From QVMM01 sp047030855 (GTDB lineage: Bacteria > Bacteroidota > Bacteroidia > Bacteroidales > Dysgonomonadaceae): a stretch of 64,000 nucleotides of DNA. The stretch lies in contig JBKYIJ010000008.1 in the NCBI GenBank assembly GCA_047030855.1, forward strand, positions 2,108,001 to 2,172,000, given 5' to 3'. A model generated the notes under the pieces. That model made no database searches, was not told where the DNA came from, and was given only the letters and a program-made list of their open reading frames with translations. The position numbers and the translations under genes were made by a program. Below, piece by piece: positions 25,335 through 36,600 of the stretch (its first letter is position 1; each line of letters opens with the position of its first letter).

Positions 25335-27212
25335 ATGAACTTAAAACTAACTATGCTGTCTGGCTATATATTTCTGACAGCAATTGTATCGGCTCAAAGC
25401 AATCGAACTGATACTACTAACACAATAAAAAATTATAGCTTGGATGAAGTAGTCGTCACCGGCTCCCGTATACCTATTCAACGCAATATAATTCCTGTTC
25501 CTATAACTGTAGTAGATCGTAACACAATAGAGCAGAGCGACGAAACCAACCTTCTTCCCGTATTGATGAAATACGTTCCCAGCCTGTTTGTTACGTCCCG
25601 TAGTATCGCAGGCTATGGCATGTCGGGCGGTTCGGCGGGCGGCATCAATCTGCGCGGATTTTCGGGTGGGGCAGGGCGTGTTCTGATCCTGATTGACGGG
25701 CATCCGCAATATGCCACTATATATGGTCATCCCGTAGCAGATGCTTATATCGCATCAGATGCCGAGCGTGTAGAAGTATCACGGGGTTCAGCATCTATTC
25801 TATATGGATCTAACGCTATGGGCGGAGCTATTAACATTATTACCCGCAAAGCTCCGGAAAACGGGAATAACCTGTCGGCACGGTTGATGGGCGGTTCGTA
25901 CGGTACACAGCGCTATTCCGTAACGGACAGTTACCGCAACGGAAAATTATCAGGTGTGGTAAGCGGCAATTATGAAAGAACGGACGGACACCGTTCCGAT
26001 ATGGAATTTGGATCGTTCAGCGGTTACGGTAAATTGGGTTATGAATTTTCCGATATATGGAAAGCTACGGGAAACGTAAATATAGCCAAGTCAAATTCTC
26101 AAAACCCTGGATCTGTCACCTCTCCCCTTATAGATAACACAGCCGATGTGTTGCGCGGTATGTCGGGTCTGTCCATCGAAAACAACTATGGAAAAACAAG
26201 CGGAGCCGTAAATCTGTTTTATAACTGGGGTAACCATGAAGTAAATGATGGATATGCACCGGGAGGCAACCCCCGTCCTTATATGTTCAATTCCACTGAC
26301 TGGATGGGCGGCGTGAATATATACCAGACTTTTGATGTGTATGACAACGTGAAACTGACAGGTGGATTTGATATGAAGCTGTATGGCGGTAATGCTTACC
26401 GCAATCCCGAAACAGAGATCTATGCCGACCACATCAAACTGCACGAAATAGCCGGATATGTACTCGCACAGCAACAACTCGGCAGGTCTATGTTCGAAGT
26501 AGGGCTACGGGTGGAAGACCATAAATTATACGGCACGGAGTTTATCCCGCAAGCAGGTTTTTCTTTCAAAGTAGCAGACTATACCAACCTGAAACTATCC
26601 GCATCCAAAGGATTCCGTACACCCAATTTACGGGAATTATACATGTATGCATCCGCTAACGAAGACCTGCTTCCCGAAACCAGTTGGAGCTACGACTTCA
26701 CTGTTTCGCAAGGTTTACTGGATAATAAGATGAATGCAGAACTGACATTATATTATATCAAAGGGGATAACATTGTAGAAGTGGTACAAGTCGACGGACG
26801 TACGCAGAACCGGAATGCAGGCGAATTTGTCAATAAAGGTATTGAATTTAATTTTAATTATCAGATAATTAATAACTTTGCCATTCATGCTAATTATAGT
26901 TATCTGAGTATGGAAACGCCGATAACGGGTGCGCCACGACATAAAGTATATGTGGGACTGACATACAATCCCGGAAGATTTTCGTTCAATCTCGGCGCTC
27001 AGGTCATCGGCAAATTATATACCTCTACCGTCCAGAATAATGTACAAACAAGCAGCTACACACTTGTAGATGCCCGTGTATCTTACAAAGCCCTTAAGTG
27101 GCTGGATATATTTGCCAAAGGAGATAACCTGACAGCAAGAAAGTATGAAACCATGCTCGGTTATCCTATGCCACGTGCTACCTTTATGGGTGGAGTGAGC
27201 CTGAATTTTTAA
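25335..27212 (+). CDS. TonB-dependent outer-membrane receptor
   Basis: 625 residues from ATG 25335 (an in-frame TTG precedes it). Signal peptide MLSGYIFLTAIVSAQ; TonB box region YSLDEVVVTGSRIP; plug domain with GGINLRGFSGGAGRVLILID and VEVSRGSASILYGSNAMGGA; then a 22-strand barrel ending in Phe (GGVSLNF), as outer-membrane proteins do. Lacks the CarboxypepD-like N-terminal domain of SusC and is a siderophore/vitamin-type receptor. Ligand unknown; regulation with the redox cluster suggests a metal or cofactor. Confidence 0.9.
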   Translation: MNLKLTMLSGYIFLTAIVSAQSNRTDTTNTIKNYSLDEVVVTGSRIPIQRNIIPVPITVVDRNTIEQSDETNLLPVLMKYVPSLFVTSRSIAGYGMSGGSAGGINLRGFSGGAGRVLILIDGHPQYATIYGHPVADAYIASDAERVEVSRGSASILYGSNAMGGAINIITRKAPENGNNLSARLMGGSYGTQRYSVTDSYRNGKLSGVVSGNYERTDGHRSDMEFGSFSGYGKLGYEFSDIWKATGNVNIAKSNSQNPGSVTSPLIDNTADVLRGMSGLSIENNYGKTSGAVNLFYNWGNHEVNDGYAPGGNPRPYMFNSTDWMGGVNIYQTFDVYDNVKLTGGFDMKLYGGNAYRNPETEIYADHIKLHEIAGYVLAQQQLGRSMFEVGLRVEDHKLYGTEFIPQAGFSFKVADYTNLKLSASKGFRTPNLRELYMYASANEDLLPETSWSYDFTVSQGLLDNKMNAELTLYYIKGDNIVEVVQVDGRTQNRNAGEFVNKGIEFNFNYQIINNFAIHANYSYLSMETPITGAPRHKVYVGLTYNPGRFSFNLGAQVIGKLYTSTVQNNVQTSSYTLVDARVSYKALKWLDIFAKGDNLTARKYETMLGYPMPRATFMGGVSLNF

Positions 27213-27264
27213 TTTATTAAATTTTAAACAGTTTCTAAATATTATAATCAAGGAGGACACAAAA

Positions 27265-28272
27265 ATGAGAAAGAAATTAGCTTTTATTTTGATGCTTATG
27301 ATGTCTTTTACCATTACTTCTTATGGTTGCTCGATAGGTACTGACGAAACTCAAGATCAGCCTGACGCGAATGGAGAAAACGAAAATGTGAATAACGGCG
27401 ATCTACCCAAAGTATATTTCACAAAAGAAATTACGCCTGAGGCTCTGATAAAAATCTATAAGGCTTTGGGACGTGAAGCTAAGGGAAAAAATGTGGCTGT
27501 CAAAGTAAGTACAGGAGAGCCGGGCGGAAATAACTATTTGAAACCTGCCCTGATTGGCGATCTAGTAAAATCGGTAAATGGTACTATCATCGAATGTAAT
27601 ACGGCTTATGGCGGAGGAAGAGCCAATACGGCAGACCATCTGAAAGCAGCCAAAGATCACGGATTTATGGATATTGCAAAAGTCGATATTATGGATGCCG
27701 ATGGGGAAACGGATTTGCCTGTTTCGGGAGGAACATGGCTTACCCGCGATATTGTGGGCAAAAATTTTCTGAATTATGATTTTGTAGTTAATCTGTCACA
27801 TTTTAAAGGTCACGCGATGGCAGGGTTTGGCGGAGCCATCAAAAATATGTCCATCGGTATAGCGTCTGCTAACGGTAAGCGATTGATACACTCAGGAGGA
27901 ACAAGCACTACAAGTTGGGGAAATCCTACACAGGAACAATTTTTGGAATCAATGGCTGAAGCAGCCAAAGCCGTGGCTGACCATTGCGGAGATAAGATTA
28001 TTTATATCAGCGTGATGAATAACCTGTCGGTCGATTGCGATTGTGATTCAAGCCCTGCCGACCCCGAAATGCACGATGTTGGTATCCTTGCCTCGCTCGA
28101 TCCGGTCGCTCTGGATAAAGCCTGTGTAGATAAAGTTTATGCATCCGACGATCACGGAAAGATACATTTGATTGAGCGTATGGAATCACGCAAAGGCATC
28201 GTTGCCCTGCAACATGCCGAAAAAATCGGTATGGGCAGCCAAAAATATGAACTGGTTAATTTAGATAAATAA
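27265..28272 (+). CDS. DUF362 lipoprotein
   Basis: 335 residues from ATG 27265, with a strong Shine-Dalgarno AAGGAGGA just upstream, unusual in this phylum. Signal peptide with a probable lipobox (ITSYGC). The DUF362 body is evident: AVKVSTGEPGGNNYLKPALI, then LVKSVNGTIIECNTAYGGGR, VVNLSHFKGHAMAGFGGAIK and PVALDKACVDKVY. Cysteines in CGDKI and VDCDCDSSPADP may hold a metal or cluster. The family is linked to iron-sulfur proteins, but its role is unproven. It follows the receptor and ends the cluster. Confidence 0.82.
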   Translation: MRKKLAFILMLMMSFTITSYGCSIGTDETQDQPDANGENENVNNGDLPKVYFTKEITPEALIKIYKALGREAKGKNVAVKVSTGEPGGNNYLKPALIGDLVKSVNGTIIECNTAYGGGRANTADHLKAAKDHGFMDIAKVDIMDADGETDLPVSGGTWLTRDIVGKNFLNYDFVVNLSHFKGHAMAGFGGAIKNMSIGIASANGKRLIHSGGTSTTSWGNPTQEQFLESMAEAAKAVADHCGDKIIYISVMNNLSVDCDCDSSPADPEMHDVGILASLDPVALDKACVDKVYASDDHGKIHLIERMESRKGIVALQHAEKIGMGSQKYELVNLDK

Positions 28273-28317
28273 CTTTTTTCATAATTAAGTAGTTTTGTAA
28301 AGTTTGTGTTAAAGGTT

Positions 28318-28353
28318 AAATCCTGTGAGTCGTGATGATTCGCAGGATTTTTT
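28318..28353 (+). terminator. Rho-independent terminator after DUF362
   Basis: AATCCTG pairs with CAGGATT, with an inner GAGTC/GATTC pairing and a short GTGAT loop, followed by T6. It closes the rightward cluster and faces the converging polysaccharide locus. Its inner text GAGTCGTGATGATTCGC recurs in the hairpin at 50845-50875. Confidence 0.8.
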
Positions 28354-28388
28354 ATAGTTACATATTAAAGTTATTCAATACATAAAGA

Positions 28389-29606
28389 TTAAAAGATTTT
28401 TCCCGTTTGCTCTAATTTTTGCTTTCTAAGCAGTGCTTCCAAAAAATAATAATCTGCATACGATAGGGGTACATCTATCTCTGAATCGTACATTTTAGCT
28501 CCTGTGCTGTGAAGTAAAAGAAAACCATGATCTCCATTGACTTTAGCTAAGTAGTTAGAAGATAAATTTTCTATAATAGTATCGGCCCATTTTTTATATT
28601 GCACCGCATTTTCTTTATCATAAAGGCTGAGTTCGTATAATGCCGAAGCTGTGACTGTTGCCGCTGAAACATCTTTCGGCTCATTCGGTATATTAGGGGC
28701 GTCAAAATCCCAGTATGGGATTAAATCTTCGGGCATATTAGGATTGCTGAAAATGAAGTTTGCAATGTGTTTTGCCTGTTCCAGAAATTCAGGCAATTTG
28801 GTTTCTCTGAAACACATTGTATATCCATAAATTCCCCACGCTTGTCCTCGGGACCATGCTGAATTATCAGAATATCCCTGATGTGTTTGCTTCAGACGTA
28901 CATTTCCTGTTATTGTATCGTAGTCAACAACATGGTAAGAACTGTAATCTTCTCTGAAATGATTTTTCATAGTAGTTTTAGCGTGATTAACAGCTATATT
29001 GTAATATGTAGAATCTTTAGTTTCGCTGAAAGCCCAAAATAACAGTTCAAGGTTCATCATATTGTCTATGATAACAGGACATTGCCAAATATGCTGATCG
29101 AAATCCCACGAACGAATTATTTTAGCTTTAGGGTAATAACGGCTTGACAGACTTTTAGCTGTTTGAAGTAATATCTGTTTGTATTTGTTGTCTTTTGTGA
29201 GACGATAACCGTTACCGAAACTGCAATACATCATGAAACCGGTGTCGTGAGTACCTCTGTTGTTTTTCTCCGGTTCAAGAGGATCGGTATATTTACGTGC
29301 AGCTTGTTCCCATTTTTTGTTTTGAGTATATTCATACATATACCACAATGATCCGGGGAAAAAACCGCTGCACCAATCGGATGAAGTTATAAGCGTAAGA
29401 TTCCCGTTTTTATCAATTGAACGCGGAACGATCAGCGAATCGTTTTTATCCGTCGCAACGATGCTGTCGGTCTCATGCATAGCCAAGGTAAATTGTTTCT
29501 CTGCAAAAGAAAAATCATCTTTTACAATGTCTTTTTCATTTTTTGTTTTACACGAAATTATTAAAAAAGAAATGGATGCAATTGCTAATATATCTCTGAA
29601 TTTCAT
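28389..29606 (-). CDS. GH88 unsaturated glucuronyl hydrolase, lipoprotein
   Basis: 405 residues. Lipobox FLIISC with Cys19. The (alpha/alpha)6 GH88 fold shows SSDWCSGFFPGSLWYMYEYT, Asp121 in GTHDTGFMM, Asp181 in VIIDNMMNLELLF (the two acidic residues of the family) and SAWSRGQAWGIYGYTMC. It removes the unsaturated uronic acid left at the non-reducing end by polysaccharide lyases. Last gene of the locus, 58 bases after the heparinase-type gene; probably periplasm-facing. The paired lyases indicate a uronate-containing glycan. Confidence 0.9.
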   Translation of the reverse strand: MKFRDILAIASISFLIISCKTKNEKDIVKDDFSFAEKQFTLAMHETDSIVATDKNDSLIVPRSIDKNGNLTLITSSDWCSGFFPGSLWYMYEYTQNKKWEQAARKYTDPLEPEKNNRGTHDTGFMMYCSFGNGYRLTKDNKYKQILLQTAKSLSSRYYPKAKIIRSWDFDQHIWQCPVIIDNMMNLELLFWAFSETKDSTYYNIAVNHAKTTMKNHFREDYSSYHVVDYDTITGNVRLKQTHQGYSDNSAWSRGQAWGIYGYTMCFRETKLPEFLEQAKHIANFIFSNPNMPEDLIPYWDFDAPNIPNEPKDVSAATVTASALYELSLYDKENAVQYKKWADTIIENLSSNYLAKVNGDHGFLLLHSTGAKMYDSEIDVPLSYADYYFLEALLRKQKLEQTGKIF

Positions 29607-29664
29607 ACTCTTCTTATATTATCCGATTATTTATTAATATTTTATATGATTGATTTTCTGTGAT

Positions 29665-31617
29665 TTATTCTTTTAATTTAATTGTAAAATTGTATGAATC
29701 TTTTTTCTTTGGGGTTTTTATTTCAAAATTTATACGGTGTAACGTATCTCCCCATTTTTCTTTAATTCCTACATCTTCAGGAGTTTCAAATTTTATTTTT
29801 TCGACAGATGCTCTCATTTGTTTTGGATTATATTCGATAACAAAGTCTTGGGCTATACTGTCGTTAAAGAAATGAATGATAATTTGTCCTCTATCATTTA
29901 TAACGTCCGCCGGGTAGCATGTCATTATATGTTGGTTGATGGATTTCACACTGCCCAGTTTAGTATTATCTGTTATCCGAATATTTTTGCCTCTGTTTAA
30001 TTTTACTTCACGTTCCCATGAAATTATATCAGCTTCTGACCCATAGGCTTTGGCAATGTCGAGCTTGAATATTGCCGATGAGTCTTCTTTGTCGTATTCT
30101 ACGTTTGTGGCTCTGTAATCTACCCCGGGCAATTGATTATGCCCATTTATTGTCGGCAGGTTATGGTAATCGGAACAGTTGTTCCAAATCTCGTAGCGTT
30201 GTTCGTTGAAAGTCCGCGCGGTATATGTACCTCTGCCTACGTCTATAATCAAGGGATGCCCGTTGTAATATATTATAAAATTTCCAATATCGTTATGGTT
30301 ATGGCTTTCATTATTATGTCCTCCCTTTGCAGCCAGAAAGAAACCGTCCGACGTGCCCTCCGTATCTCTGGCGATCATAACCTGTAGGCTGGGAAACCAA
30401 ACGTCTCCGGGATAGGGTAACTTCGGAGACGTATTTTGTATCTCCTGCTGTATAAATATATCAAATAAGTTTCTGAAATAATAGAAAGGTCTTATTTCAT
30501 CATCTTTCTGTGTAGAATAATATGCTCCGAATCTCATCATCTTTTCGTCATAGATGTCTTTTCCGTAGCGATATGCCAGATTTCCTGCTATCCGGGGCTG
30601 AGGATCGGCGTCGGCAAAATTCAAAAAATAATTTTCACTTATTTGCACCCGATAAATGTATTTCCCCATATTCTTTATTTTTATATCGTCGAATACATAT
30701 CTGAATGAGTTATTGCTTGCTAGATTGAGAAGTACTATATTATCATACAATGATGCAGCGGCTGCATCCCAATAGCTGGGACCTTCGTCACATCCTCCGT
30801 CTTCGGGGTAGGGATTGACAAAACCATCCAGAACTTTCAGTATTTTAGCAACCATCGCGGCTCTTGTTTGCTGATCTTTCTCAAGTAACAATACAAAATT
30901 TATCCAGTTAGAACATATCCATGGATTCCAATTGTTCGGAGCGCGTCCGATATCGTCCACATCCATCCAACTGTAATGGCTGTCCATTAGCGGTTGCATT
31001 AATCTGAAGTTTACTTCATTATATATTCGTTTTCTGATTTGAGGCGATACAGAGTCCAGTTTGTCTCCTAAAAAATAATCCACCCAAGCCAAAAATGTCC
31101 CTGTTTCGGCAGCAAACAAATCGACGAATGGCTGAGAAACATCCATAAGTCCCGAATATTCTTTTGTTTTAGGTAAGTGTGCAGGTGCACCCCACCATGA
31201 TTCTTCACAAATAGACCATACTCCGTTAATAATCTGGTCTACAAACCTTCCTTTATTTTCGGCAATCTCTGCCAATAGAAGCGTTCCTAAAACTTTCCTT
31301 TTTTTAAAGCTGATATCTTCGTATTCGCTTCTGTTTCCTGTACGTACAATCAGCAATGAACTTGTCGCCGGTAAAGCAGGCCAGTCATAATCAAGAAAAG
31401 CTTCACCCTGTTTTATATAGTTTTGCAGTAATCTTCGATCTGCTTTTTCCCATGACAAACGATCCTGTATTTTGGGAAAAGGTACCCAATTATCATAAGT
31501 AATAAGTATTTGTTGTAAATCTTCTGCCGAATATTTACCGCTAAGAATATTTTTGCTTTGTCCCACTAAGCAAGTGTGTATACCTACATATATGATAATT
31601 ATTAAGAATCTTTTCAT
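29665..31617 (-). CDS. Heparinase II/III-family polysaccharide lyase
   Basis: 650 residues from ATG 31617 (upstream codons start only with TTG). Signal peptide MKRFLIIIIYVGIHTCLVGQ. The N-terminal (alpha/alpha) toroid contains NNWNPWICSNWINFVLLLEK and PYPEDGGCDEGPSYWDAAAA. The C-terminal beta domain begins at GGHNNESHNHNDIGNFIIYY, the heparinase II/III signature with histidines near 435-440. Such enzymes (PL12/21/33 types) cut uronate-containing chains by beta-elimination. Layout resembles PL33, but I cannot assign the family firmly. Probably periplasmic, acting before the GH88 enzyme. Confidence 0.85.
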   Translation of the reverse strand: MKRFLIIIIYVGIHTCLVGQSKNILSGKYSAEDLQQILITYDNWVPFPKIQDRLSWEKADRRLLQNYIKQGEAFLDYDWPALPATSSLLIVRTGNRSEYEDISFKKRKVLGTLLLAEIAENKGRFVDQIINGVWSICEESWWGAPAHLPKTKEYSGLMDVSQPFVDLFAAETGTFLAWVDYFLGDKLDSVSPQIRKRIYNEVNFRLMQPLMDSHYSWMDVDDIGRAPNNWNPWICSNWINFVLLLEKDQQTRAAMVAKILKVLDGFVNPYPEDGGCDEGPSYWDAAAASLYDNIVLLNLASNNSFRYVFDDIKIKNMGKYIYRVQISENYFLNFADADPQPRIAGNLAYRYGKDIYDEKMMRFGAYYSTQKDDEIRPFYYFRNLFDIFIQQEIQNTSPKLPYPGDVWFPSLQVMIARDTEGTSDGFFLAAKGGHNNESHNHNDIGNFIIYYNGHPLIIDVGRGTYTARTFNEQRYEIWNNCSDYHNLPTINGHNQLPGVDYRATNVEYDKEDSSAIFKLDIAKAYGSEADIISWEREVKLNRGKNIRITDNTKLGSVKSINQHIMTCYPADVINDRGQIIIHFFNDSIAQDFVIEYNPKQMRASVEKIKFETPEDVGIKEKWGDTLHRINFEIKTPKKKDSYNFTIKLKE

Positions 31618-31633
31618 CACTAACAATATTTTT

Positions 31634-31686
31634 CAGAAAAAAATACAGAGGACAGCATGTGAATATATAATAAAAATACTGTCCTC
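31634..31686 (-). terminator. Intercistronic hairpin with T tract
   Basis: Read leftward, GAGGACAG (31679-31686) pairs with CTGTCCTC (31648-31655) and is followed by TGTATTTTTTTC. It lies between the DNRLRE gene and the heparinase-type gene and probably reduces read-through into the last two genes of the locus. Confidence 0.65.
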
Positions 31687-31724
31687 CATATTGTGTTTAT
31701 TTAAAAACGCTTAATCGGAATTTA

Positions 31725-32618
31725 TTATTTTACAATAAATTTAGCAGGCTTTTTCAACCTTCCCTGCACTTCTGCCTGAAGCAGGTATATCCCGGGAGTC
31801 AAAGTGCTTGTATCTACGCTGACGCCGGATGTCGATAGTGCAATTCTTCCGTAGAGGTCAACCACCTTGAGCGCAGCATCGCCTTCAATTCCATAAACAT
31901 TAAGAATGTCTCCTTGGTTCAAAGAACTTGGATATATGCTGATATTTGAATTGTCTGCTGCATTATCTTCGATACTGCTCATAGCTCCAACTGTTATTCT
32001 TAACCTTGGATGATGTATTTCGTATTGGTATTGCAATGAATGGAACTGTATATCATAAGTTTCATCGGTGACGTCCGCAGGTATTTCCTGTGACAGGTTA
32101 AAACTTATAAGATCTTCTCCGCCGGAAATTGCATTCTGTATTGTTTTCGTTACATCGAACAGTATGTTCGTATTGGCGACGGTTGATCCTTTTTGCTTGT
32201 CCAAGATAGGGTCTTCAACAGCAGGGCGAGTTCCCCATGTCACCAACAATTCATCCCAGTCGGAAGCAGCCTTTCGGATATAAAGGTCATACAAGTTAGC
32301 CGTTACGTTTCCTGTACGTACAAAAAGTGAAACTTCGGCTTTTATTACTCCATAATCAGAAGGATACTTTGTTAATAAAGTATCTTTTATTTCCTGAACA
32401 TCCCACATAAAAAGAGCTTCACGAATAAATTGCGATTTTACCACAATTCTGTCTCTGCTTCCGAAGTTACCCGCATCGGTAAACGGATCGTCCTTGCCTT
32501 GTACGTAAGTGTCCTGATATGCTTTTACGAAGCATACATTAGGGTCAGTCTCTTTCTGAGCCCACAGTGCCATACTCATACAGAAAATGGCGGAAACAAT
32601 TAAAGTAAACTTTTTCAT
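31725..32618 (-). CDS. DNRLRE-domain secreted protein with T9SS tail
   Basis: 297 residues from ATG 32618 (another ATG lies two codons earlier). Signal peptide MKKFTLIVSAIFCMSMALWA. Residues about 20-210 form one DNRLRE (CBM96-like) module: DTYVQGKDDPF, KSQFIREALFMWDVQ, SLFVRTGN, DWDELLVTWGTRPA and SFNLSQEIP. The final 80 residues are a T9SS sorting domain ending LKKPAKFIVK. No catalytic domain. It probably sits on the surface and binds polysaccharide. Closely similar in layout to the next upstream gene and to the C-terminus of the PL8 lyase. Confidence 0.78.
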   Translation of the reverse strand: MKKFTLIVSAIFCMSMALWAQKETDPNVCFVKAYQDTYVQGKDDPFTDAGNFGSRDRIVVKSQFIREALFMWDVQEIKDTLLTKYPSDYGVIKAEVSLFVRTGNVTANLYDLYIRKAASDWDELLVTWGTRPAVEDPILDKQKGSTVANTNILFDVTKTIQNAISGGEDLISFNLSQEIPADVTDETYDIQFHSLQYQYEIHHPRLRITVGAMSSIEDNAADNSNISIYPSSLNQGDILNVYGIEGDAALKVVDLYGRIALSTSGVSVDTSTLTPGIYLLQAEVQGRLKKPAKFIVK

Positions 32619-32662
32619 AATCATAAAAATTTAATTAAATAAAATGGTTTATTATCAGCGAA

Positions 32663-33561
32663 TTATCTTACGATAAATTTAATTGCGTTATCAGAGGTTT
32701 TAGCTGTTCGCAAAAAAATAAATGCCCGGGGCTAAATCGCCTGTGTTTATCGAATGGCTTTCCGATGTCAGTATAATACGTCCGGACACATCAGTTATAT
32801 TAACGGAAGCATTGTCCGCCACGCCCCATATATTGAGCATATCTCCTTTTCTTACAGGACATGGGCTTACATATACTTTACGGGCATCTTCCGCATTCTC
32901 GGTCAAACCGGTAATCACATCTTTATACAATGAAACGTTTAGTTTCGGAAAAAACTTTTCAAAACCTGTACCGCGTTCTTTCGATATAAACATTACGTCT
33001 GTACCTTGGGCAGGAGCTGTACTTGCCTGACTTAGAACTATAGATACTTCGTCCTCGTTATTCTCTACAGCTTTTTTTTACGGCTTGCGTTACGTCAAAT
33101 TTTACTTCCGAATTTGCTGCTTTTTGACTTTCAGACAGAGTAATTTCGCATAAGACTGCATCTTCAGGTAAAGGCCTGTTGTTATATGTAAGAGTAGATT
33201 CATCCCAAGTAGAAGCAGATTGTTTAGCCATCAGGCTATGTAAAATGGCCTCGTCCGTAAGGGCGGCATATAGAAAGACGGACAATTCGGCTTTTCCTAC
33301 ATAGATTTTATCAACTACTTCAGCCGCAATATCTGATATGTTGAATTTTATATATCCTTCTCTCTTATTATTATATTTTACATAAATCCGGTTTTTCATG
33401 GTAGCATGTTCTCCCATAGCAGTGTTATCCAATCCTCCTGTTCCGTTTACGTACGTATCTCCGGACAGCGTTCCCTGCATATCTTTTATGACTTCCTGAG
33501 CAGATATGTTACTCATGCTGCATCCAAGCAGGATTATAAGAATAAAAGTAAATTTTCTCAT
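32663..33561 (-). CDS. DNRLRE-domain T9SS protein, frame broken twice
   Basis: Two adjacent frames form one gene from ATG 33561. Signal peptide KFTFILIILLGCSMSNISAQ, then a DNRLRE module (GDTYVNGTGGLDNTAMGEHA, SASTWDESTLTYNNRPLPED). At the plus-strand T8 run 33072-33079 one base too many gives a stop; with T7 the text continues as QAVKKAVENNEDEVSIVLSQ and joins the second frame. At A7 32712-32718 another extra base truncates the T9SS tail; with A6 it reads GIYFLRTAKTSDNAIKFIVR and stops at 32663. The corrected protein has about 298 residues, the same plan as its downstream neighbour. Both breaks are in homopolymers. Confidence 0.75.
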
Positions 33562-33600
33562 GATAATGTGTTTTACGGTTATTATTAATGTTTGATGTTA

Positions 33601-33631
33601 ATATCCACTAACTATAAAAGTTAGTGGATAT
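33601..33631 (-). terminator. Perfect 13-bp intercistronic hairpin
   Basis: The arms 33601-33613 and 33619-33631 are perfectly complementary around a five-base loop. It lies between the PL8 stop (33641) and the next gene start (33561). No T tract follows, so it may act as an mRNA stability or processing element rather than a full terminator. Confidence 0.55.
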
Positions 33632-33640
33632 TAGTTCTGT

Positions 33641-36600
33641 TTATTTTACGATGAATTTAAGAGCAGACCTCTTGTTCCCGTCTATCGTTTGTAAGAGATA
33701 TATGCCTGATGGCAGTGCGGATGTATTTATTCGTTTTTCAGACGATTTTAATATAGTCTGTCCATATACATTAGTTATTACGAAATGGGCATCCTGATCG
33801 GGGTTGTTTGTTACTACATTCAGATCATTCCCGCGTATCACAGGGTTAGGGTATATGCTGAACAGAGCTTCATCCGCGTCATTGGTTTTAATACCCGTAG
33901 TTGCCATATAAAGGGTTCCTTTTAATTTAGGATGCATGTCCGTAGCCGGATATTCTTTAGAATGAAATGTTATATCGTAAACGTTATCTCCGGAAGACGG
34001 TAATTCCTGACTGAGATTGAACGATATGAATTTATCTCCTGCCGCGATCGCTTGATTCACGGCATCCGTTACATCGAACAATATGTTGGCATTGGCTTCC
34101 GTAGTTCCCGGTTGAGCAGCCAAAATATCGTCTTCAGCCGCGGGTTTGTTATTCCATGTGAGCGTATTCTCGTCCCATTCGGAAGACGTCTTACGAACCA
34201 ACAGATTGTAATTGCCGCAGGTAGTATTTCCGAAACGCACAAATAATGAAATTTCAAATTTGCCGATATATTCTCCTTCGGGAACCTGTGAGGTATAATC
34301 CTCAATGTTAAATTTCAGATAAGTTTCGCGCGTAAAATTGGATTTGACAACCAATCTGGCCTGCTGGGCAGGGTCTATACCGAAGATTTTGTCAGGACTT
34401 GTACTTTGCACATAACTGTCTGATACCACTTCTTTTTCGATAGAACCCGTAGGTACCTTTATTTCATAATCTTTACTGTTTTCGTCAAAGATGAATGCAC
34501 TCGTACTGCCTGACGTTGTTTTATCGGAACCATAAGACTGTAAGGCAATTTCCGCTATTTTTGTCCCTATGTTGGGAAGCTTGGCAACAACATTTATTTT
34601 TCTTGATTGTTGTGACGGATCAGATATATAAGCCTTCACTTCCGGTGTACCAATATTTTCCAACATCAGAACACAAGGATTGTCAACCTGTACCGATACA
34701 GTGTTATCATCGCTGTTGAATATTCCTGCTTCATAGAATATAAGTTGCCATATATTAAGTCCGTTATGTTTTACAACTTGCAATTCGGGCGTATTTTTCA
34801 GAATCTGGATATTGTTTTTATTATAAGCCTTCAGTTCTTCCACTGTCTTCTTATTTGGTACAATGATATATGCATAAGTCGCATTATCGGGGTTTACGCC
34901 ATGTTCGAACCAGAGCCCGAAAATATCGCCGGTAACAGGGCGGCTCGAATTTGTCGTGTTTATATCCCGCCAGTTTCCGGACTTGGTTTCGTTGCTAATC
35001 GTTACTTTTGATTCTTCGGGGAAGATGTATCCTATATTAGCATGTAATACCCAGTCTACATTATCATATGTTGTGACGGTCTTTCCCTGTGTCGATTCCT
35101 GTCCGTTGTTCGAGAAATATATAGTACCGTCCAGCAAAGCCTGATTAACGCTGGTTGTTATCGCATAGCTGTTGGTTGAGTTAATGCCGGCGCCTAAACA
35201 AACTACTTCATCATCGAAATAAAACCATCCCTTGCGAGCCGAGGTATTAATCCCTTTATAGGTATCGGCATATATATAACCGCTTGCTCCATAAACGCCA
35301 TCGGTTACGCCTCCCGCGAAATAAGTCCGTCCTTTGGAGTTGCTCGGTTCTTGCGGAATTTCGGCAAAAGGATATGCAGGAGCCGTTACGCCCGGTATTT
35401 TAGCCCAGTCCCACAACGGAAATATACTTACGTATTCGCTGCCTTTGGTTACGATTGACATTCCGCCGTCAGACAAGAAATAACCTTTGAGATTTTCCCC
35501 ATTGCCGTTCTCATTTCTATTGATGCGTAACGACACCAGTCGTGTATCTATGGTATAATCGGGTCTTTGGTGTAATGTATAATCTGTCCGCCAATAATGG
35601 TTGTGGATGGGTTCTATCATGTAATCGGGCGATTGTACACCGGTAATTCTATAGCGGGCATTGTCGTAATCTTCAGCATTCGCAGGATCAATAGTCCGCA
35701 GGATATTCAGATTATCAATCATATCCGATGCGTCCAGCCGACCTGTGTTTGCGCGGGTTACGCTACGCCCCATCACATTATAAAGCATATATTTTCCCCG
35801 TATGGACGGGAAGTAGGTTTTTACGAGAAAATTATGCAATATCACTTTTTTGTCGGATGACAATTCAAATCCCGTTCCATTTAATATATCGGCGTATTTT
35901 ACGGTATTGTCCACATATACTTTTCCATACCCGCCGATATACAATTGATATCCGTGTGAAGCATAGGAATAATCATGCTGTATACCATCGTCATTCGTAG
36001 TCAGTTTAGTAGGATCGAATAACTCACTAACGGCTTTATTTAATACGGCATCATCCTTAGCTACCAATCCTCTGTATAGCCAATGTACGGCAAGGTCTGT
36101 TTTGTTCGCTCCGCTATACTTCGCAGGATCGCCGCAATTTGCGGCCATATAATCGGTACAGTTTTTAATAAGTACCGGGTTTAGCTTGTTAGAAGCCGTT
36201 TCCATCAACACTAAAGCCAACCCCATTTTTTGCCCTGTGTCAATTTGATTATACCACCAATTAGTTGAGGTGGGTTTTCTCGACAACCAAAATTCTAATC
36301 CGTTTATTATGGCTGTGTATATTTCGGCATCCTGATAAAACTTGCTGGTTGATGTAACATAAGCCAATGCGTAACTTTTGATTCTTAACAGATGGTTGGC
36401 TGCCGGCCAGTTCGTTTGATCCTGACGTGAATAGTCTATATCGGAAAATGATCCGTCCGACTGTAAAAAAACCTTTTTTGCCGTAATATCGTTGTCAAGT
36501 GAAGATATGCTGGTACTGATCCTTTCGCTTTCCGTTATTCTGCTTATGATAGTCGCATTATCGTCCTGAACTTCCTCGTTGTTAGCAAGAACAGGAACAA